Shown here in pieces: positions 23,653 through 24,707 of a stretch of 24,707 nucleotides of DNA. Each line of letters starts with the position of its first letter. The stretch's first letter is position 1. Below the pieces are notes generated by a model. It did not search any database. It was not told the DNA's origin and saw only the letters and a program-made list of their open reading frames with translations. Origin of the DNA: RUG12461 sp045657665 (GTDB lineage: Bacteria > Bacillota > Clostridia > Lachnospirales > Lachnospiraceae); contig JAZOTN010000035.1 of NCBI GenBank assembly GCA_045657665.1, positions 1 to 24,707 of the forward strand, given 5' to 3'. The position numbers were made by a program, and so were the translations under genes.

Positions 23653-23861
23653 CCCCTTTTTACAAAAAAAAGTGGAATCGTCATTTATGCCAATTTTTCA
23701 ATTTTCCCATCACATCAAAAACCCTTTGAAACCAGCATCTGCAAGGCACATTGAGTGTCAAAAACCGATCTCTTACGTTTTTCTCTTCCATATTAAATGT
23801 CGGTTTTTTGTACTTCCGCCTTTTTTCACGAAAATGACCCTCTCATTTTTGTGAAAACTGT
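23653..23861. other. AT-rich intergenic region between Tad operon and tRNA-Gly
   Basis: No gene is supported here. Two symmetric elements stand out: CAAAAACCGA and TCGGTTTTTTG about 35 bases apart (23757-23813), a weak possible bidirectional terminator, and the near-perfect palindrome at 23823-23857 listed separately. Short open frames lack ribosome sites. Confidence 0.5.
23823..23857. repeat. 35-bp near-perfect palindrome
   Basis: TTTTCACGAAAATGA (23823-23837), loop CCCTC, TCATTTTTGTGAAAA (23843-23857). The 15-bp arms differ at one position, which would be a G-U pair in RNA. It ends five bases before the -35 of the tRNA-Gly promoter. No tight T-tract follows on either strand, so an operator-like site is at least as likely as a terminator. 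Confidence 0.7.
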
Positions 23862-23889
23862 TTGATTTTTTCGAAAAACATGATAGAAT
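23862..23889 (+). promoter_or_regulatory. Promoter of tRNA-Gly
   Basis: -35 TTGATT (23862-23867), 16-base spacer, -10 TAGAAT (23884-23889). The predicted start is near 23896, a few bases before the mature tRNA 5' end. Confidence 0.65.
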
Positions 23890-23899
23890 AGGAACGCGC

Positions 23900-23970
23900 G
23901 CAGATGTAGTACATCGGTAGTATATCAGCTTCCCAAGCTGAGGAGGCGGGTTCGACTCCCGTCATCTGCT
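23900..23970 (+). tRNA. tRNA-Gly, anticodon CCC
   Basis: Full cloverleaf of 71 bases: acceptor stem GCAGATG/CATCTGC; D stem GTAC/GTAT; anticodon stem TCAGC/GCTGA enclosing TTCCCAA, so the anticodon is CCC (reads GGG); T stem GCGGG/CCCGT with loop TTCGACT; discriminator T at 23970. CCA is not encoded, since AAAC follows. It is a single-gene unit with its own promoter and terminator. Confidence 0.95.
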
Positions 23971-23980
23971 TAAACAAAAC

Positions 23981-24025
23981 ACCCCCGAAAAGCGCTTGAT
24001 ATAAGGCTTTCGGGGGTTTTTCTTT
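23981..24025 (+). terminator. Rho-independent terminator of tRNA-Gly
   Basis: A 10-bp perfect stem ACCCCCGAAA (23981-23990) with TTTCGGGGGT (24008-24017), extended inward by AGCgCTT/AAGGCT with one bulge, followed by TTTTTCTTT. Confidence 0.9.
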
Positions 24026-24033
24026 GCTCTTTG

Positions 24034-24112
24034 TGACAAGATTTTTGACAACGTATTTATGCGGTTTACAACCACCTGTTGTAAAAAAGTTGTCATGAAA
24101 GTTGTCATGAAA
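24034..24112. repeat. Repeat cluster resembling a tyrosine recombinase attachment site
   Basis: Downstream of the tRNA-Gly terminator lie TTGACAAC (24045-24052), an inverted pair TTTACAAC (24065-24072) and GTTGTAAA (24078-24085) around CACCT, then two exact tandem copies of GTTGTCATGAAA (24089-24100, 24101-24112). The first six bases of the tandem repeat are the reverse complement of GACAAC. Such core-like inverted and arm-like direct repeats beside a tRNA are typical of integrase attachment regions. No integrase gene is visible in the window. Confidence 0.4.
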
Positions 24113-24262
24113 AACCTATAAAAAACATACGATTTCTCTATGTTTTCTCGATACAAAATCTATAAAAAATCAAAAAAATTGTCTGGCGGATAAATAGTTT
24201 TCTTTTTAAGGAAATCTCCGTCAGCGGACAGGGGGAGTGAATCATTGATAAATCCCCTATTG
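24113..24262. other. AT-rich spacer before the toxin-antitoxin locus
   Basis: No gene is supported. The only structure I see is CTGGCGGA (24183-24190) pairing with TCCGTCAG (24217-24224) through one G-T, around a 26-base loop. Confidence 0.4.
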
Positions 24263-24291
24263 TTGCGATGAAAAAACCTTTCTGATATGAT
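24263..24291 (+). promoter_or_regulatory. Promoter of the Fst-like toxin mRNA
   Basis: -35 TTGCGA (24263-24268), 17-base spacer, -10 TATGAT (24286-24291). The predicted start is near 24298, where the sequence GTTCGCCG begins; it can pair with the 3' part of the same mRNA. Confidence 0.65.
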
Positions 24292-24330
24292 ATATGCGTT
24301 CGCCGCCCCTATACTGGCAACAGAAAGGGG

Positions 24331-24370
24331 GTGTAGCAGTGAGAGAATTGATATCCTTTATGATCTCATT
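24331..24370 (+). repeat. Direct repeat 1 (DRa-like), over the toxin start
   Basis: This 40-base segment covers the bases just after the GGGGG ribosome site and the first ten toxin codons. It recurs, diverged, at 24481-24525. GTGTAGC and TGATATCCTTTA (24349-24360) are shared exactly. Confidence 0.8.
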
Positions 24371-24422
24371 CGTCGCTGGTGTACTCGCGAACTGCATCAG
24401 CAAGTGGCTAGACGATGAGTAA
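24339..24422 (+). CDS. Fst-like type I toxin, small membrane peptide
   Basis: A 27-residue peptide from GTG 24339 to TAA 24422, behind a strong AAAGGGGG ribosome site. It begins (M)RELISF, has a single hydrophobic helix (about residues 4-20, ISFMISFVAGVLANCI) and ends SKWLDDE. Fst of pAD1 has the same plan: M-K-D-L-M-S start, membrane helix with a Gly in the middle, then S-x-V-L-D-E-E. The central proline of Fst is absent. Expected activity, from the family, is membrane or envelope damage on overproduction. Supporting context: convergent antisense RNA with promoter, bidirectional terminator, two direct repeats. A fortuitous ORF is unlikely given this arrangement. A holin-like toxin label would be an alternative. 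Confidence 0.75.
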   Translation: MRELISFMISFVAGVLANCISKWLDDE

Positions 24423-24440
24423 AGACGGCGAACAAGCCAC

Positions 24441-24516
24441 AAAAAGAACGCCTCAGACTCGCACTCTGGGGCGTTCGCTTGTGTAGCTGTGAATAAAGAA
24501 CTGATATCCTTTAGCT
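24441..24516 (-). ncRNA. Predicted antisense antitoxin RNA (RNAII-like)
   Basis: Predicted transcript of about 76 bases from the minus-strand promoter at 24523-24551 to the TTTTT after the shared hairpin. Its 5' part is complementary to direct repeat 2 and therefore also to direct repeat 1, which overlies the toxin translation start; its 3' part is complementary to the toxin mRNA terminator hairpin. RNAII of the pAD1 par locus is of similar size and layout. Pairing should block toxin translation. No RNA evidence is available here. Confidence 0.6.
24446..24476. terminator. Shared bidirectional terminator hairpin
   Basis: 12-bp stem: GAACGCCTCAGA (24446-24457) with TCTGGGGCGTTC (24465-24476), one G-T pair, loop CTCGCAC. 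On the minus strand TTTTT follows at once, a strong terminator for the antitoxin RNA. On the plus strand the following GCTTGTG is a poor T-tract, so toxin mRNA may terminate less efficiently. Confidence 0.85.
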
Positions 24517-24525
24517 GATTTCATT
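24481..24525 (+). repeat. Direct repeat 2 (DRb-like), at the antitoxin 5' end
   Basis: Diverged copy of 24331-24370 with a small internal insertion. It shares GTGTAGC, TGATATCCTTTA (24502-24513) and TCATT. It contains a stop soon after the equivalent start and no ribosome site, so it is not a second toxin gene but the target-matching part of the antisense RNA. Confidence 0.8.
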
Positions 24526-24551
24526 ATAACATGACATTCGAAAAATGCAAA
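24523..24551 (-). promoter_or_regulatory. Promoter of the antisense antitoxin RNA
   Basis: Minus-strand -35 TTTGCA (24546-24551), 17-base spacer, perfect -10 TATAAT (24523-24528). The predicted start is near 24516, within direct repeat 2. Its -10 is better than that of the toxin promoter, as expected if antitoxin RNA is in excess. Confidence 0.7.
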
Positions 24552-24562
24552 TCTCTTATTTT

Positions 24563-24707
24563 TTACGGGCCGCGTAAAATTGTACTCGGAAAATGCAGAA
24601 AAGACTTTCCCTGCTCTATGATAAGATCTTGATCTTCTGATCTTACTACATCTCCGCTTAAAAAGGAAGCCTTGCTTCGCAAGCCCTTGAATGGAAAACC
24701 GGCGTTA
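24563..24707 (-). CDS. Possible 3' end of an unrecognised gene, cut by the window edge
   Basis: A minus-strand frame is open from the window edge to a TAA at 24563-24565 (48 codons; includes LSGDVVRSEDQDLIIEQGKS). I do not recognise a family. A second minus-strand frame is also open over much of this stretch, which lowers confidence. The DNA holds three copies of GATCTT (24625-24644) and a small CTTGC/GCAAG hairpin (24671-24683). It could equally be non-coding. Confidence 0.2.
   Translation of the reverse strand, partial: NAGFPFKGLRSKASFLSGDVVRSEDQDLIIEQGKSFLHFPSTILRGP

Noticed and set aside
24089..24112. CRISPR-like array
   Set aside because: Two adjacent 12-bp repeats without spacers; not CRISPR.
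23962..24156. Minus-strand 64-codon ORF across the tRNA terminator and repeats
   Set aside because: It reads through the terminator and repeat DNA and into the tRNA; no ribosome site and repetitive MTTF content caused by the 12-bp repeats.
24481..24525. Second toxin gene copy
   Set aside because: The repeat lacks a ribosome site and meets a stop almost at once; it fits better as the antitoxin-side direct repeat.

Overview
The window looks like a chromosomal segment of a Gram-positive, low-to-mid GC anaerobe of the Clostridia, most likely Lachnospiraceae. This rests on strong AGGAGG-type ribosome sites, TTGACA/TATAAT promoters with 17-base spacing, and family content: a SleB-type hydrolase with SH3b repeats, a DUF6145-like gene after birA, a DUF6382-FHA protein, and a secretin-less Tad/Flp pilus cluster with DUF5702. 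The genus cannot be named from sequence alone.

Layout. Positions 115-11043 are minus-strand housekeeping genes: greA-lysS with its own promoter; argF, birA, a DUF6145-like gene, coaX and dusB, tightly packed and probably one transcript; a secreted cell-wall hydrolase whose start region carries a WalR-type box; a pseudouridine catabolism pair (psuG, psuK); and pgi. murG lies divergent to pgi, outside any dcw cluster. Next come a HIT hydrolase and a flavodoxin-SCP2 fusion on the minus strand, and a rhomboid protease on the plus strand.

Positions 14285-23586 are one long minus-strand Tad/type IVb pilus operon. In transcription order it encodes prepilin peptidase 1, a CpaE-like protein lacking a Walker A motif, CpaF ATPase, TadB, an enlarged TadC, Flp pilin, DUF5702 protein, a cysteine-rich TadE-like protein, prepilin peptidase 2, a small TadE-like protein and a DUF6382-FHA protein. 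The ATPase and two platform proteins would drive assembly of Flp, the peptidases would mature the pilin-like proteins, and the FHA protein may couple assembly to phospho-signalling. A good sigma-A promoter lies upstream of the first gene. Inside the cysteine-rich TadE-like gene, a perfect 19-bp inverted repeat flanks 88 bp that is open in frame in both orientations.

The last kilobase is visibly AT-rich and accessory-like. It holds a 35-bp near-palindrome, a tRNA-Gly(CCC) with promoter and terminator, a cluster of direct and inverted repeats resembling a tyrosine-recombinase attachment site, and a compact locus at 24263-24551 that closely resembles the par/Fst type I toxin-antitoxin of plasmid pAD1: a 27-residue membrane peptide, a convergent antisense RNA with its own promoter, a shared bidirectional terminator, and two direct repeats placed as DRa and DRb are in par. 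This locus and the possible invertible segment are the most notable observations. All family assignments are by recognition of motifs; no database search was run.
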